64,000 nucleotides of DNA, taken from positions 62,001 through 126,000 of the forward strand of contig ABHI01000003.1 in the NCBI GenBank assembly GCA_000171875.1. Direction: 5' to 3'. The notes below the pieces were generated by a model. The model ran no database searches. It saw only the letters and a list, made by a program, of their open reading frames with translations, and had not been told where the DNA came from. The translations under genes were made by a program, and so were the position numbers. Of the stretch, positions 42,669-50,902 are shown one piece after another. The stretch comes from Flavobacteriales bacterium ALC-1 (lineage in GTDB: Bacteria; Bacteroidota; Bacteroidia; Flavobacteriales; Flavobacteriaceae). Position 1 is the first letter of the stretch. Each line of letters begins with the position of its first letter.

Positions 42669-43430
42669 TTATAATTGTTTTAATGTCTGAATGATTTTTT
42701 TAGCAACAGAAGCTGATGCTGTTGGATCTTGTCCTGTGATAAGCCTGTCGTCAACTTTGAAGTAATTATCCCAACCTTCTTCAGAATAACTGAAATTTCC
42801 ACCACGTTCTGTTATTATTCCTTCTATAGAAAAAGGAAATGTTTTATAATAATTAGCGTCTTTATTCTCAAATAGATCCGGAAATCCGTTGACCTGCTTT
42901 CCTTTGTAGAGATAATTCCCGTCTTTAGTTTTAAGATTTACAATACCTGCAGTACCATGACAAACTGCAGATACAATACCGTTGTTATTATAAATTGACA
43001 TCGTGATTGCTTGTATATTCTCATCTTCAGGAACTCCAAACATGGCAGCCCCACCACCAACATAATAAACAGCTTTATAATCTGAAGATGTAATAGCTTC
43101 TGGTTTTAAGGTGTTTTTGAGTTTCCTCATTAAGTCAAAATCATAAATATATTTTTTCTGAATACTGTCTGAGGTAGACAAATATCCAATAGGTATAGCT
43201 CCACCTTTAGGACTTACAAAATCTACTTGATAGCCTTCTTTTACTAGAACATCATATGCGAAAACAATTTCGCCAAAGTGATTAGCTGCATTCATATCAG
43301 TATTCCCATAATAATGTTGGTTAGAAACTATAAATAGAACATTACCTTTAGAATTAGCCTTGTCAATATTTGTTGGATTTGAGCATCCAAAGCATAATAA
43401 TATTGAGCATAAAAGAATAAGTAGTCGCAT
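42669..43430 (-). CDS. DJ-1/PfpI family (type 1 glutamine amidotransferase-like) lipoprotein
   Basis: 253 residues. Signal peptide with a possible lipobox CFGC (Cys16, not ideal at -3). Nucleophile elbow AVCHGTAG with Cys157-His158 and the partner Glu54 in HFGEIVFAYDVL are as in the Hsp31/DJ-1 group (glyoxalase III, deglycase or chaperone in known members). The envelope location is unusual, since most members are cytoplasmic. Ninety-one bases downstream of the membrane AraC-type regulator gene, with a 27-bp palindrome in that gap. Confidence 0.85.
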   Translation of the reverse strand: MRLLILLCSILLCFGCSNPTNIDKANSKGNVLFIVSNQHYYGNTDMNAANHFGEIVFAYDVLVKEGYQVDFVSPKGGAIPIGYLSTSDSIQKKYIYDFDLMRKLKNTLKPEAITSSDYKAVYYVGGGAAMFGVPEDENIQAITMSIYNNNGIVSAVCHGTAGIVNLKTKDGNYLYKGKQVNGFPDLFENKDANYYKTFPFSIEGIITERGGNFSYSEEGWDNYFKVDDRLITGQDPTASASVAKKIIQTLKQL

Positions 43431-43485
43431 TGTCGTTTTTTATTTTCAACAATGTCTAATATTTCTAAGTTATCCTATTTTTGAG

Positions 43486-43512
43486 TTATAAATTCGAAGT
43501 TCGGATTTATAA
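43486..43512. promoter_or_regulatory. near-perfect 27-bp palindrome between the AraC-type regulator and the DJ-1 gene
   Basis: Outer arms TTATAAAT (43486-43493) and ATTTATAA (43505-43512), inner arms CGAA and TTCG, one centre base and one T/G mismatch pair: 12 of 13 positions are symmetric. It lies 56 bases before the DJ-1 start and 10 bases after the regulator stop. No T-run on the minus strand follows, so an operator is likelier than a terminator. Confidence 0.65.
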
Positions 43513-43521
43513 AATAGAACT

Positions 43522-44562
43522 CTATTTTTGTTTTCTAAAGTTAGCAGGAGTAGTACCTACTACCTTTTTAAAGGTAGTAAAAAAGGTAGACTTTGAATTA
43601 AAACCACATTCATAGCCAATCGCTTCTAGTGTTAACTTGTTATTGTTGTGAAGCATTAATTTTGCGGATTCAATACGATATTCATTTACAAATAGAGCAA
43701 AATTCTTACCTAAATTATCATTGAGTAATTGTGAAAATTGATGCGTTGACAAACCAACCTTTTTAGCAATTTCAGAAGATTTTAAATCAGCATTTTTGTA
43801 TAACGAATCATCTTGCATAACTGATTTTAGCTTCTTAATTAATAGAGATGCTTCATTAGTAGCTATTTTCTTATCAGCGTACTTATTTAAAGAATTAAAC
43901 AGAACAGACTTATTTTTCTTATTGTAAAAGACAAATAATAAGAGAATATATAATAAAAACGAAAAGGTAAGTGCACCAGAGATATAGTTTACAAAGCTTG
44001 TAAAGTAATACGAAGTGACGAGTAATAGATTACCTATTAAAATACTAATTAACCAAATATCTAGACTTAAGAGTTTTCTTTTTTTATTAAATAAATTTTT
44101 GATTCTGTCTCTTATTAAATAGAATGATACTAGGATATAGATAAACCATTGTATGTATATCGTTTTAATAATATGAGGTCTCCATAAATCAATATTTGTT
44201 TTAAAAGGGTATAAAAAGCCTATAATTAATGCAATTGGAACTAAAATTGCTAAATGATATTTCCAAGAAGTGAATTTTTTATCAGAAGCATTTGTAATTG
44301 ACTTTACATAGAAATATAAAAAGGGTCCTACAAAAAAACAAGCTGTTAAACCAAATTGTAGATAGTGGAAAGACAACTCTGGATTAAAGTGAAAGAACAC
44401 AGATTTTCCAATTCTAATACTTAGCATAGCCAAAAAAGCTCCAAAAAACATATTAGATATATGTTTTGGCTTAGCAAAAAAAATGAAGTAAAGACTTAAT
44501 ACAAGTCCATTAAAAGCGCCTAAAGCACTAAAAAAGAATAAGAGTTCTCTGCTAGCTTCCAA
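43522..44562 (-). CDS. membrane-bound AraC-family transcriptional regulator
   Basis: 346 residues: about seven membrane helices in 1-225 (FFFSALGAFNGLVLSLYFIFF, MFFGAFLAMLSIRIG, HLAILVPIALIIGFLYPF, and so on), then a C-terminal AraC/XylS double helix-turn-helix (about 245-346) with LKSSEIAKKVGLSTHQFSQLLND and ESAKLMLHNN...LEAIGYECGFNSKSTFFTTFKKVVGTTPANF. Members of this 7TM-AraC type presumably sense an extracytoplasmic cue and bind DNA at the membrane. First gene of the 39-44.6 kb minus-strand set and so the likely controller of it. Confidence 0.9.
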   Translation of the reverse strand: MEASRELLFFFSALGAFNGLVLSLYFIFFAKPKHISNMFFGAFLAMLSIRIGKSVFFHFNPELSFHYLQFGLTACFFVGPFLYFYVKSITNASDKKFTSWKYHLAILVPIALIIGFLYPFKTNIDLWRPHIIKTIYIQWFIYILVSFYLIRDRIKNLFNKKRKLLSLDIWLISILIGNLLLVTSYYFTSFVNYISGALTFSFLLYILLLFVFYNKKNKSVLFNSLNKYADKKIATNEASLLIKKLKSVMQDDSLYKNADLKSSEIAKKVGLSTHQFSQLLNDNLGKNFALFVNEYRIESAKLMLHNNNKLTLEAIGYECGFNSKSTFFTTFKKVVGTTPANFRKQK

Positions 44563-44690
44563 GAAAGATTATTTATTAATAATCAAATCTATAAAAAAGA
44601 TAGGCTTCTTAGTAGTGCTTAATAAAAATTTATGATGTTTTGTGACTTATATATAGAGTTGAGTGTCTTAAATATATAACAAGTTTATAT

Positions 44691-44780
44691 ATGAATCCTG
44701 TAAAACACAATAAAATGAGAATACTATTATTGTCATTCTATTTGGTTGCGAGTTACTGTATTTACAGGATTTTGTTTTAG
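44691..44780 (+). other. candidate 29-residue membrane microprotein inside a hairpin
   Basis: ATG 44691 to TAG 44778-44780 encodes MNPVKHNKMRILLLSFYLVA then SYCIYRILF: a basic head and a strongly hydrophobic helix. The frame lies in the 224-base gap and nearly fills a nested inverted repeat (44694-44771). Either the reading frame or the structure may be accidental. Confidence 0.2.
44694..44771. repeat. nested inverted repeat (structured element) in the gap before the AraC-7TM gene
   Basis: Outer arms AATCCTGTAAA (44694-44704) and TTTACAGGATT (44761-44771), perfect 11 bp. Inner arms AAATgAGAAT (44713-44722, one bulge) and ATTCTATTT (44735-44743). Twelve-base terminal loop. Could be a structured RNA, a small palindromic mobile remnant or a weak terminator of the gene ending at 44787. 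Confidence 0.4.
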
Positions 44781-44786
44781 ACCCTA

Positions 44787-45329
44787 TTACTTAGCTTTTT
44801 CGTAAGCCTCTTTCATCCATTCAATTAACTCATCATTAATATCTTCAATAGAAGTAATTTGTACACGATGCGTGCACATGGTACCAAATGGACCAGAATT
44901 ACCAAGTCTATCTGTTGTTGATTTGTTAGGTAGTTTTAAGCCTAAATCAATTCGCGTTTTTGTGGCTGGTTTTATTAAAACAAATTGTCGTTTTCTAATC
45001 ACACTCACACTTGCTTTTTTTGGTGTTATTGTGACATCGTTTCCAAAACCTTTAACTATAGGTAAAAGAGTTTCATAAATAGGGAATAAGCTCTCTTTTC
45101 CTCTATATTGTGTAGTTACTAAATCGTCAGCAGATTTTTTTTCTTCTTTTGAGAGTGTCACAATCGTATTTGCATAGCCATGCGTTACTCCATGTTCTTT
45201 TTTTAGAAAATTGACACCTTCAGAATGTTTGGTGAATGCTTTTGTTTTTAGAATTTTTTTCCAATCGTCTAATGATTTACCAGTTTTTTCTGGCATATTA
45301 TTAATCATGGTTTGTAGTGCTGCGTCCAT
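44787..45329 (-). CDS. DUF4287 and DUF5655 domain-containing protein
   Basis: 180 residues. DUF4287 (about 1-60): MDAALQTMINNMPEKTGKSLDDWKKILKTKAFTKHSEGVNFLKKEHGVTHGYANTIV. DUF5655 (about 72-178): YRGKESLFPIYETLLPIVKGFGNDVTITPKKASVSVIRKRQFVLIKP and VQITSIEDINDELIEWMKEAY. Function unknown; the pairing occurs in small-domain gene neighbourhoods with VOC and SRPBCC genes. Three bases after the SRPBCC stop, the last gene of that operon. Confidence 0.85.
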   Translation of the reverse strand: MDAALQTMINNMPEKTGKSLDDWKKILKTKAFTKHSEGVNFLKKEHGVTHGYANTIVTLSKEEKKSADDLVTTQYRGKESLFPIYETLLPIVKGFGNDVTITPKKASVSVIRKRQFVLIKPATKTRIDLGLKLPNKSTTDRLGNSGPFGTMCTHRVQITSIEDINDELIEWMKEAYEKAK

Positions 45330-45332
45330 AGT

Positions 45333-45920
45333 TTAATATTTTACTGAAGGTTTTCCTGTTTCTAAATAAGAGATTAAATTAAGATATGACTGTTCGTTAC
45401 CTTGAATGAAAAACTTCATAAGAGACATGTATTTCTTATTGTTTTTATAACCAATACCGTAAGAGATTACTTTTGTTTTTGAAGATTCTATTTCTTCAAA
45501 AAGAATCATGTTATATAAATCTTTCTCATCTGTTTTCATAAACTCAGGAAAATTCTTAGTTAGTTCTGCTTGTAGTGTTAGCATTGTTTTAGGAATATAA
45601 TTTATGATATGCAGATAGATAGTAGAATCGTCACCAATTTTACCATCTTTATTGTAATTGGTTTTAATAAGGCCATTTACTTTAAAATCAATTTCAGCCT
45701 TAGCTGTTGCCCAACTTTCAAATCCTTTTTTTGTAGTATATGCATTCCAAACCGAATCTAAAGGGACATTTACAACAAAAGATTGCTTTAAAATCATATT
45801 ATTGACTTGTGAAGAATCAATTACTGATATAACTCTTTTTTCTTTGTTGCTCTCTGTCGTTTGAGCAATAATTGCTATTGGAAAGCATAAGACTATAATA
45901 TGGAATAGTATTTTTTTCAT
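45333..45920 (-). CDS. SRPBCC/AHSA1-like domain protein, secreted
   Basis: 195 residues from MKKILFHIIVLCFPIAIIAQ (signal peptide); the longer frame from 45962 adds an ill-fitting leader. SRPBCC domain from about 40: ILKQSFVVNVPLDSVWNAYTTKKGFESWATAKAEIDFKVNG, IINYIPKTMLTLQAEL and the C-terminal helix SLMKFFIQGNEQSYLNLISYL. A hydrophobic ligand pocket is expected. Export is unusual for this fold. Sixty-one bases after the AraC stop with an inverted repeat in that gap. Confidence 0.82.
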   Translation of the reverse strand: MKKILFHIIVLCFPIAIIAQTTESNKEKRVISVIDSSQVNNMILKQSFVVNVPLDSVWNAYTTKKGFESWATAKAEIDFKVNGLIKTNYNKDGKIGDDSTIYLHIINYIPKTMLTLQAELTKNFPEFMKTDEKDLYNMILFEEIESSKTKVISYGIGYKNNKKYMSLMKFFIQGNEQSYLNLISYLETGKPSVKY

Positions 45921-45953
45921 AATTTTACAGATAAGAGATTTACAAATTAAGAA

Positions 45954-45975
45954 ACTTATCATAAACTATGATAGT
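45954..45975. repeat. inverted repeat between the ATT-start AraC gene and the SRPBCC gene
   Basis: Core TATCAT-aaact-ATGATA (45957-45973), with arms extending to ACT and AGT through a one-base bulge. Short stem without T-run. A candidate operator or processing hairpin. Confidence 0.4.
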
Positions 45976-45981
45976 AAAAAA

Positions 45982-46818
45982 TTAACCTTTTCTATCTAAT
46001 GGAAAGAAATTGGTCTCATCATTTTCATGAAAATTGGATTTAATATATTCTTGAGGGTTAAACCCAGAAAATTCTTTAAATTCTTTGATGAAATGAGATT
46101 GGTCTGAATAGCCAAATTCATAGGCGATTTGAGGCCAGATGAGATCTTGCTTATTTTGTATCTGTTTTAGTATTTCGTTAAACCTAAATATTCTATGAAA
46201 TACTTTAGGGGTTAAGCCAAAATAGGTTTTGAACTGATTAATAAGATGCTTTTGAGTATTGGGATAAGACGCAATAATTTCACGACTTTCAGTAACTGGT
46301 TTACTTTTAAGTTGAGAGAGTATATTTTGGATATCTGCATTAGGATTTTTATGTTCTGCAAACCTATTAGTTAACCAATCTTCAACAATTTTAAATTTTT
46401 CTAAAGGAGTGTTTTGGTTTAATACTTCTGCCCTAATATTTATGAGGTCTTTTCCAAAGAGCGTTTCACTATCAATAACTTTATTGTTTAATTGATGAAT
46501 TGGTAGATGTAAGAAAGGGTATGAGCCATTAGTTTTAAATTGAATAACTAACATTTCAGAGTCTTGAGGTGCGGATATAGAGAGGAAACCTTTATGCATA
46601 CCCGAAATCCATACATTTTTAAAAGTTCCGTTTGGTTTTAAGGTGTATCTATCGTAAGTATGACGTTTTATACCATCTAATTCAAAAAGAATAAAAACAT
46701 GTCCTGTAGGGATTACACGCTCAATAGAATGATCTGGTTGAAATCCTTTGTAGTGAAATATAGACTCAATAAAATCTACTAGAGGCTCTTTAAGTATGTG
46801 AGTATTAAATTCGATAAT
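45982..46818 (-). CDS. AraC-family transcriptional regulator with apparent ATT start
   Basis: The frame is open from 46827 with no ATG, GTG or TTG until an internal ATG at 46599 (codon 74). Family comparison by eye requires the earlier part (IEFNTHILKEPLVDFIESIFHYKG, then HSIERVIPTGHVFILFELDG, a DUF6597-like sensor domain), so translation most likely begins at ATT 46818-46816, overlapping the TAA of the TfoX-like gene by one base (TAATT where TAATG is expected). 278 residues: sensor about 1-140, AraC helix-turn-helix about 175-270 with PQIAYEFGYSDQSHFIKEFKEFSGFNPQEY. Alternatives: mutated start (pseudogene) or a sequencing error. Confidence 0.75.
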   Translation of the reverse strand: MIEFNTHILKEPLVDFIESIFHYKGFQPDHSIERVIPTGHVFILFELDGIKRHTYDRYTLKPNGTFKNVWISGMHKGFLSISAPQDSEMLVIQFKTNGSYPFLHLPIHQLNNKVIDSETLFGKDLINIRAEVLNQNTPLEKFKIVEDWLTNRFAEHKNPNADIQNILSQLKSKPVTESREIIASYPNTQKHLINQFKTYFGLTPKVFHRIFRFNEILKQIQNKQDLIWPQIAYEFGYSDQSHFIKEFKEFSGFNPQEYIKSNFHENDETNFFPLDRKG

Positions 46819-47144
46819 TATTTTGGTTTAAGCCTATTAACGTATGCAAAACTCTGTTCAAAATAATTAACCATTAAATCTTTATCGCTCCAAAGTGATT
46901 CTGGGACTAAGACATAATCTTTCATTTTTGCTCCGTAGGAATAGTAAAAACCAGTATCATGCTTTTCCATAAAGGTTGCAGCGTCTTCTTTAGATAAACG
47001 AATGCCAATTTCTGCATCCTTGTTTAATAGTGTAAACATATAGCCATTAGATGAGGTATAAATCATCTTTTTTCCTTTACGCTCAAAACCATTACAAGCT
47101 TCAGTAATAGCATCGTAAATTTTTAATGCGTCGTCCCAATTCAT
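46818..47144 (-). CDS. TfoX/Sxy N-terminal-like protein
   Basis: 108 residues. KKMIYTSSNGYMFTLLNKDAEIGIRLSKEDAATFMEK and SYGAKMKDYVLVPESLW match the TfoX N-terminal fold (the MxxGGxGFxxxG... region and the MKEYVxVPE strand), though the initial R-M-F-G motif is only partly kept. Link to competence is not implied for single-domain members. Starts 2 bases after the VOC stop; its TAA overlaps the next start. Confidence 0.75.
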   Translation of the reverse strand: MNWDDALKIYDAITEACNGFERKGKKMIYTSSNGYMFTLLNKDAEIGIRLSKEDAATFMEKHDTGFYYSYGAKMKDYVLVPESLWSDKDLMVNYFEQSFAYVNRLKPK

Positions 47145-47146
47145 AA

Positions 47147-47518
47147 TTACACGTGTTGATCTACTAAAATAGCGTTACCATCTGGATCTAAAACTACAAA
47201 ACTAGCTGGTCCAGAATCTGCAGCATCAATCTCACTTGCAAAGGTGATATCTTTAGATTTTAATTGTGCTTGAATGTCTCTAACATCATCAAAATTTTCA
47301 AGTGAATTAGCACTTTGGTCCCAACCTGGATTAAAGGTTAGAATGTTATTTTCAAACATACCTTGAAATAATCCAACGAGAGACTCTTCATTTTTCATGA
47401 TGAGGTAATTTTTTTCGAGATCTCCTGCAAAAACTGAAAACCCTAAAGTTTCGTAAAATGCTTTCGATGCCTTTATGTCTTTTACAGCAAGGCTAATTGA
47501 AAATGCTCCAAGTTTCAT
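47147..47518 (-). CDS. VOC family protein (glyoxalase/bleomycin-resistance fold)
   Basis: 123 residues, two beta-alpha-beta-beta-beta units: GAFSISLAVKDIKASKAFYETLGFSVFAGD and DSGPASFVVLDPDGNAILVDQH. Metal-site positions are not all clear, so a specific lyase or dioxygenase activity is not claimed. Second gene of the six-gene small-domain operon; 46 bases after the first VOC gene. Confidence 0.88.
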   Translation of the reverse strand: MKLGAFSISLAVKDIKASKAFYETLGFSVFAGDLEKNYLIMKNEESLVGLFQGMFENNILTFNPGWDQSANSLENFDDVRDIQAQLKSKDITFASEIDAADSGPASFVVLDPDGNAILVDQHV

Positions 47519-47564
47519 AACGCTAATGGTTTAATTAGAACTTAAAGATAATAAAAACTAAATT

Positions 47565-47924
47565 CTATAAGATGGCTTGTCCAAAAGTCAATAAATTAGA
47601 ATCTGGATCGAGTAAAGCAAATTCTTTTTGTCCCCATGGTTGAACTTGTAATTTTCCATTTGGGTGTATGGCGATGTTTTTATCTAGTAGTTCTTGGTAA
47701 AATTGGTCAATAGTATTGGTTCTAATATAAACTTGCCCGTAATTTTCTTTAGGATTTAAATCTTTAAATTCAAAAAAATGAAGTTCTATGTTGTTCTTTT
47801 TTAACATTAAGTAACCATCATAATCTACACTACCTAATGCTTTAAAGCCTAATTGATTTATATAATAATCTCTTGTAGTTGTTTTATTACGCATGGGTAA
47901 TTTTGGATGTATATCTGTAAGCAT
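47565..47924 (-). CDS. VOC family protein (bleomycin-resistance-protein-like)
   Basis: 119 residues: LTDIHPKLPMRNKTTTRDYYINQLGFKALG, DGYLMLKKNNIELHFFEFKDLNPKENYGQVYIRT and the end WGQKEFALLDPDSNLLTFGQ, close to bleomycin-binding resistance proteins (whole-domain, homodimer type). Drug sequestration or an unknown ligand is possible. First gene of the six-gene operon, 16 bases after the M16 gene 3' end on the same strand; reading from upstream, that M16 gene lies at its back. Confidence 0.85.
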   Translation of the reverse strand: MLTDIHPKLPMRNKTTTRDYYINQLGFKALGSVDYDGYLMLKKNNIELHFFEFKDLNPKENYGQVYIRTNTIDQFYQELLDKNIAIHPNGKLQVQPWGQKEFALLDPDSNLLTFGQAIL

Positions 47925-47940
47925 AACTAACTTATTTTTA

Positions 47941-50763
47941 TTAATTCAATAATATAGCCTTCCCAAACCCTAGAGCTTCTAACTTACTCAACTGAGTTTC
48001 AGCATCACCTACAATTAAATAAATCATTTGGTTGGGTTTAATATAGTTTTTAACTAATGCCTTTACATCTTCAACTGTTAAATCTTTTACAATAGCTTCA
48101 CGTTGCTTAGCATAATCATCTGCAAACCCATAATTACTAATGTTATTCAACATATTAAGTTTTGCTCCAAGTGTTTCAAAAGCTCTGGCATTACTTTTAA
48201 TGGTGAAACCTTTAGTAACTTCTAAATCTTCAGCATTGTAATTTTTACCATAATCCTCTAAAATCTGTTTTACTAAACTGGTTGCTTCATAAGTAACATT
48301 GGTTCTAATACCACTACTAATTGAAAATTCACCTTTGTGATTAGAGCCAGAAAACCCAGAACGAATTCCATAGGTATAACCTTTTCCTTCGCGTAACTCT
48401 TGTGTTAATTGCGAAGCAAAACTACCTCCACCAAGACGATAATTCATAACAGTTGCAGGATAGTAATCTTTATGTGTCGTTTTTAAAGCAGGATATCCAA
48501 AACGAATAACCGATTGCTTTGCTCCTGGTACATCATAAAAATAAACTGTAGATGCTTTAGGATATAATGGCATTGGTAATTCTGGCAAAGCCATATCTTT
48601 AGATTCCCAAGTTGTGTTAATGGTTTCTAATGCATTAATGACTTTGCTTTCTGAAATAGCTCCAACCACATGCATATTAGTAAGTTTTGGTGTAAGATTA
48701 GTAGTATAATAATTCTGTAAATCAAATAGCGTAATACTATTTACAGAAGTTTCAGTACCACTATTGTTTTGTGCTAAAATATTGTTGTCTCCATAAAGTA
48801 ATTTTGAAAACTCATTAGCAGCAATACTGTTAGGATTAGCCTTACTACGTTGAATACCACTTATGGCACTTTGTTTTATAAGGTCGAATTCCTTTTCGTC
48901 CCAACGCGGTTCTAATAATATTTCTGTAACTAATGCCATAGTTGCATCAAAATGTTTAGATAAAGTTGTGCCAGAAATTATGATACTATCATCTGTGGCA
49001 TAAGCAAAAATATCTGCTCCCAAACTTTCAATGGCACTCTCTAATTCTTCAGGTGTTTTATGCTTAGTGCCTTTAGTCATCATGTCTGCTAAAAGGTTTG
49101 ATACACCAACTTTATCTTTATTTTCTAGCAATAATCCACCTTGTATCTGCATTTCAAATTGTACTAATGGCACTTCGCTGTTTTCAATTCCAAAAACCTT
49201 GATGCCAGAATCTAATTCGTTTTTCCATACTTGCGGAATTGTCAACTCAGGACTATCTCCATAAGGGGGTTCAGTACTTCTGTCAAAACTACTCGGTGTT
49301 TTTTCATAAGTAGCAGCAATGCTAGGGTCAAAAGTTTCTTCGGCACCTTCAATAATTTTTTCTTCTACAATATCTGCTAATAGAGAATTGTTAAGCACTA
49401 AATTTATCTGACCCTTAGGCACAAAACTTGTGGCAAGAAAGTTCTTGTCTTTGATATAAGTGTTGTAAACACGCATCACATCTTCAGCGGTTACAGCTAA
49501 GATATTCTTAACATCTTGATTGATAAATCCAGGATCTCCTGCAAAAATTTCGTATTGTGCTAATTGAAAACCCTTACCTAAAACACTAGATAAACCATTA
49601 TAAAAACGAGTTTCTTGCCCAGCTTTTATTCTATCTAAATCAGTTTTAGAAATACCACTTTGTTCAAAATCTCTAAAACCATCATTTATAGCAGAAGCTA
49701 CATTATTTAAATCTGTTTGATTAAAAGCTGTAACGCTTAACATTAATTGGCCTGCAATTTCAGATGAATTTTGAAATAGCCGAACATTACTCGTTAATTG
49801 TTGATCTTCTACTAAAACTTTATATAGAGGTGCTTTTTTACCTTGTGTTAAATATTGCGATAATATACTAAGGGCATATGTGTCATCATGATATTCGTGA
49901 ACAGATGGCCAAGTCATTGTTAACCTTGGAGCACGTGCAAAATTATCTTCGTAAAAGAAGCGTTTAGATTCTTTTAGAATAACTGGTTGTTTCTTAGTTT
50001 TTGGAATGTCTTCACCTTTAGGAATTTCATCAAAATATTTTTTTACCCATGCTTTGGTTTGGTCTACATCAATATCTCCAGCAATAGTTAAGGTTACGTT
50101 ATTTGGCACGTACCAACGTCTATAAAACTCTTTTACATCCTCTAAAGTTGCATTTTGTAAATCTTCTAACGAACCAATTACTTCCCAGCTGTAAGGATGC
50201 CCTTCTGGATATAGATTACTGTTAATTACTGAAGAATTATGTCCGTAAGGTTGGTTATCAACACGTTGACGTTTTTCATTTTTAACCACTTGTTTTTCTT
50301 TAGCTAAAACAGGTTCTGTAACGGTATTGATAAAATAACCGAGTTTATCAGCCTCAGCCCAAATCATTTTCTCTAATGCATCTTTTGGAACGGTTTGAAA
50401 GTAGTTGGTTCTGTCACGACTGGTAGAACCATTAGCTCCAGAACCTCCAATTCGAGCACTCATTTGGTCTAATCCACCTTTACCCAAATTTTCAGATTCC
50501 AAGAATAATAAGTGCTCAAATAAATGCGCAAAACCTGTACGTCCTTCTTTCTCTCTCGCTGAGCCAACGTGAGCTGTTAAGGCTACAGCAGCAACAGGAT
50601 CTGATTTATCGACATGAAGAATAACTTGTAAGCCATTATCTAAAGTGAATTTCTCGTAATCTACTTTAAATTCTTTTGTGTCATTTTTGGCTTCGTTTTG
50701 TTTACAAGATGCGATTGTAAATAAAACAAGCATACTTAATATTAATAATTTGAAATGCTTCAT
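47941..50763 (-). CDS. M16 family metallopeptidase (pitrilysin type, two-domain), lipoprotein
   Basis: 940 residues from MKHFKLLILSMLVLF (a longer frame from 50793 is less likely). Lipobox IASC (Cys20). Inverted zinc motif H-x-x-E-H at residues 80-84 (AHLFEHLLFL); the third Glu lies about 75 residues later. Two N-terminal and two C-terminal M16 domains; the second half (about 520-940) lacks the zinc motif, as usual for fused M16 (chamber) enzymes. Breaks down peptides in the periplasm, possibly signal or transit-like peptides. Starts 140 bases past the stop of the lipoprotein gene. Confidence 0.92.
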   Translation of the reverse strand: MKHFKLLILSMLVLFTIASCKQNEAKNDTKEFKVDYEKFTLDNGLQVILHVDKSDPVAAVALTAHVGSAREKEGRTGFAHLFEHLLFLESENLGKGGLDQMSARIGGSGANGSTSRDRTNYFQTVPKDALEKMIWAEADKLGYFINTVTEPVLAKEKQVVKNEKRQRVDNQPYGHNSSVINSNLYPEGHPYSWEVIGSLEDLQNATLEDVKEFYRRWYVPNNVTLTIAGDIDVDQTKAWVKKYFDEIPKGEDIPKTKKQPVILKESKRFFYEDNFARAPRLTMTWPSVHEYHDDTYALSILSQYLTQGKKAPLYKVLVEDQQLTSNVRLFQNSSEIAGQLMLSVTAFNQTDLNNVASAINDGFRDFEQSGISKTDLDRIKAGQETRFYNGLSSVLGKGFQLAQYEIFAGDPGFINQDVKNILAVTAEDVMRVYNTYIKDKNFLATSFVPKGQINLVLNNSLLADIVEEKIIEGAEETFDPSIAATYEKTPSSFDRSTEPPYGDSPELTIPQVWKNELDSGIKVFGIENSEVPLVQFEMQIQGGLLLENKDKVGVSNLLADMMTKGTKHKTPEELESAIESLGADIFAYATDDSIIISGTTLSKHFDATMALVTEILLEPRWDEKEFDLIKQSAISGIQRSKANPNSIAANEFSKLLYGDNNILAQNNSGTETSVNSITLFDLQNYYTTNLTPKLTNMHVVGAISESKVINALETINTTWESKDMALPELPMPLYPKASTVYFYDVPGAKQSVIRFGYPALKTTHKDYYPATVMNYRLGGGSFASQLTQELREGKGYTYGIRSGFSGSNHKGEFSISSGIRTNVTYEATSLVKQILEDYGKNYNAEDLEVTKGFTIKSNARAFETLGAKLNMLNNISNYGFADDYAKQREAIVKDLTVEDVKALVKNYIKPNQMIYLIVGDAETQLSKLEALGFGKAILLN

Positions 50764-50846
50764 GGTTAAAGAGTAAATTAGAATTTTGCGCAACTAAGTT
50801 ACTACTTTAGAGGTATTGAAAATGTTAAATTGTATATAATTAAATA

Positions 50847-50880
50847 ACGCATAAAACTATTTTTCAATAGAACTATGCGT
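50847..50880. repeat. nested hairpin in the gap between the small lipoprotein and M16 genes
   Basis: Outer arms ACGCATA/TATGCGT (7 bp), inner arms CTATT/AATAG (5 bp) and a 4-base loop, with a 3x3 internal loop. On the minus strand it is followed by TATTTAATTA, so a weak terminator is possible. Confidence 0.45.
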
Positions 50881-50902
50881 CAGATTTATAAAAAAAAATA
50901 AT

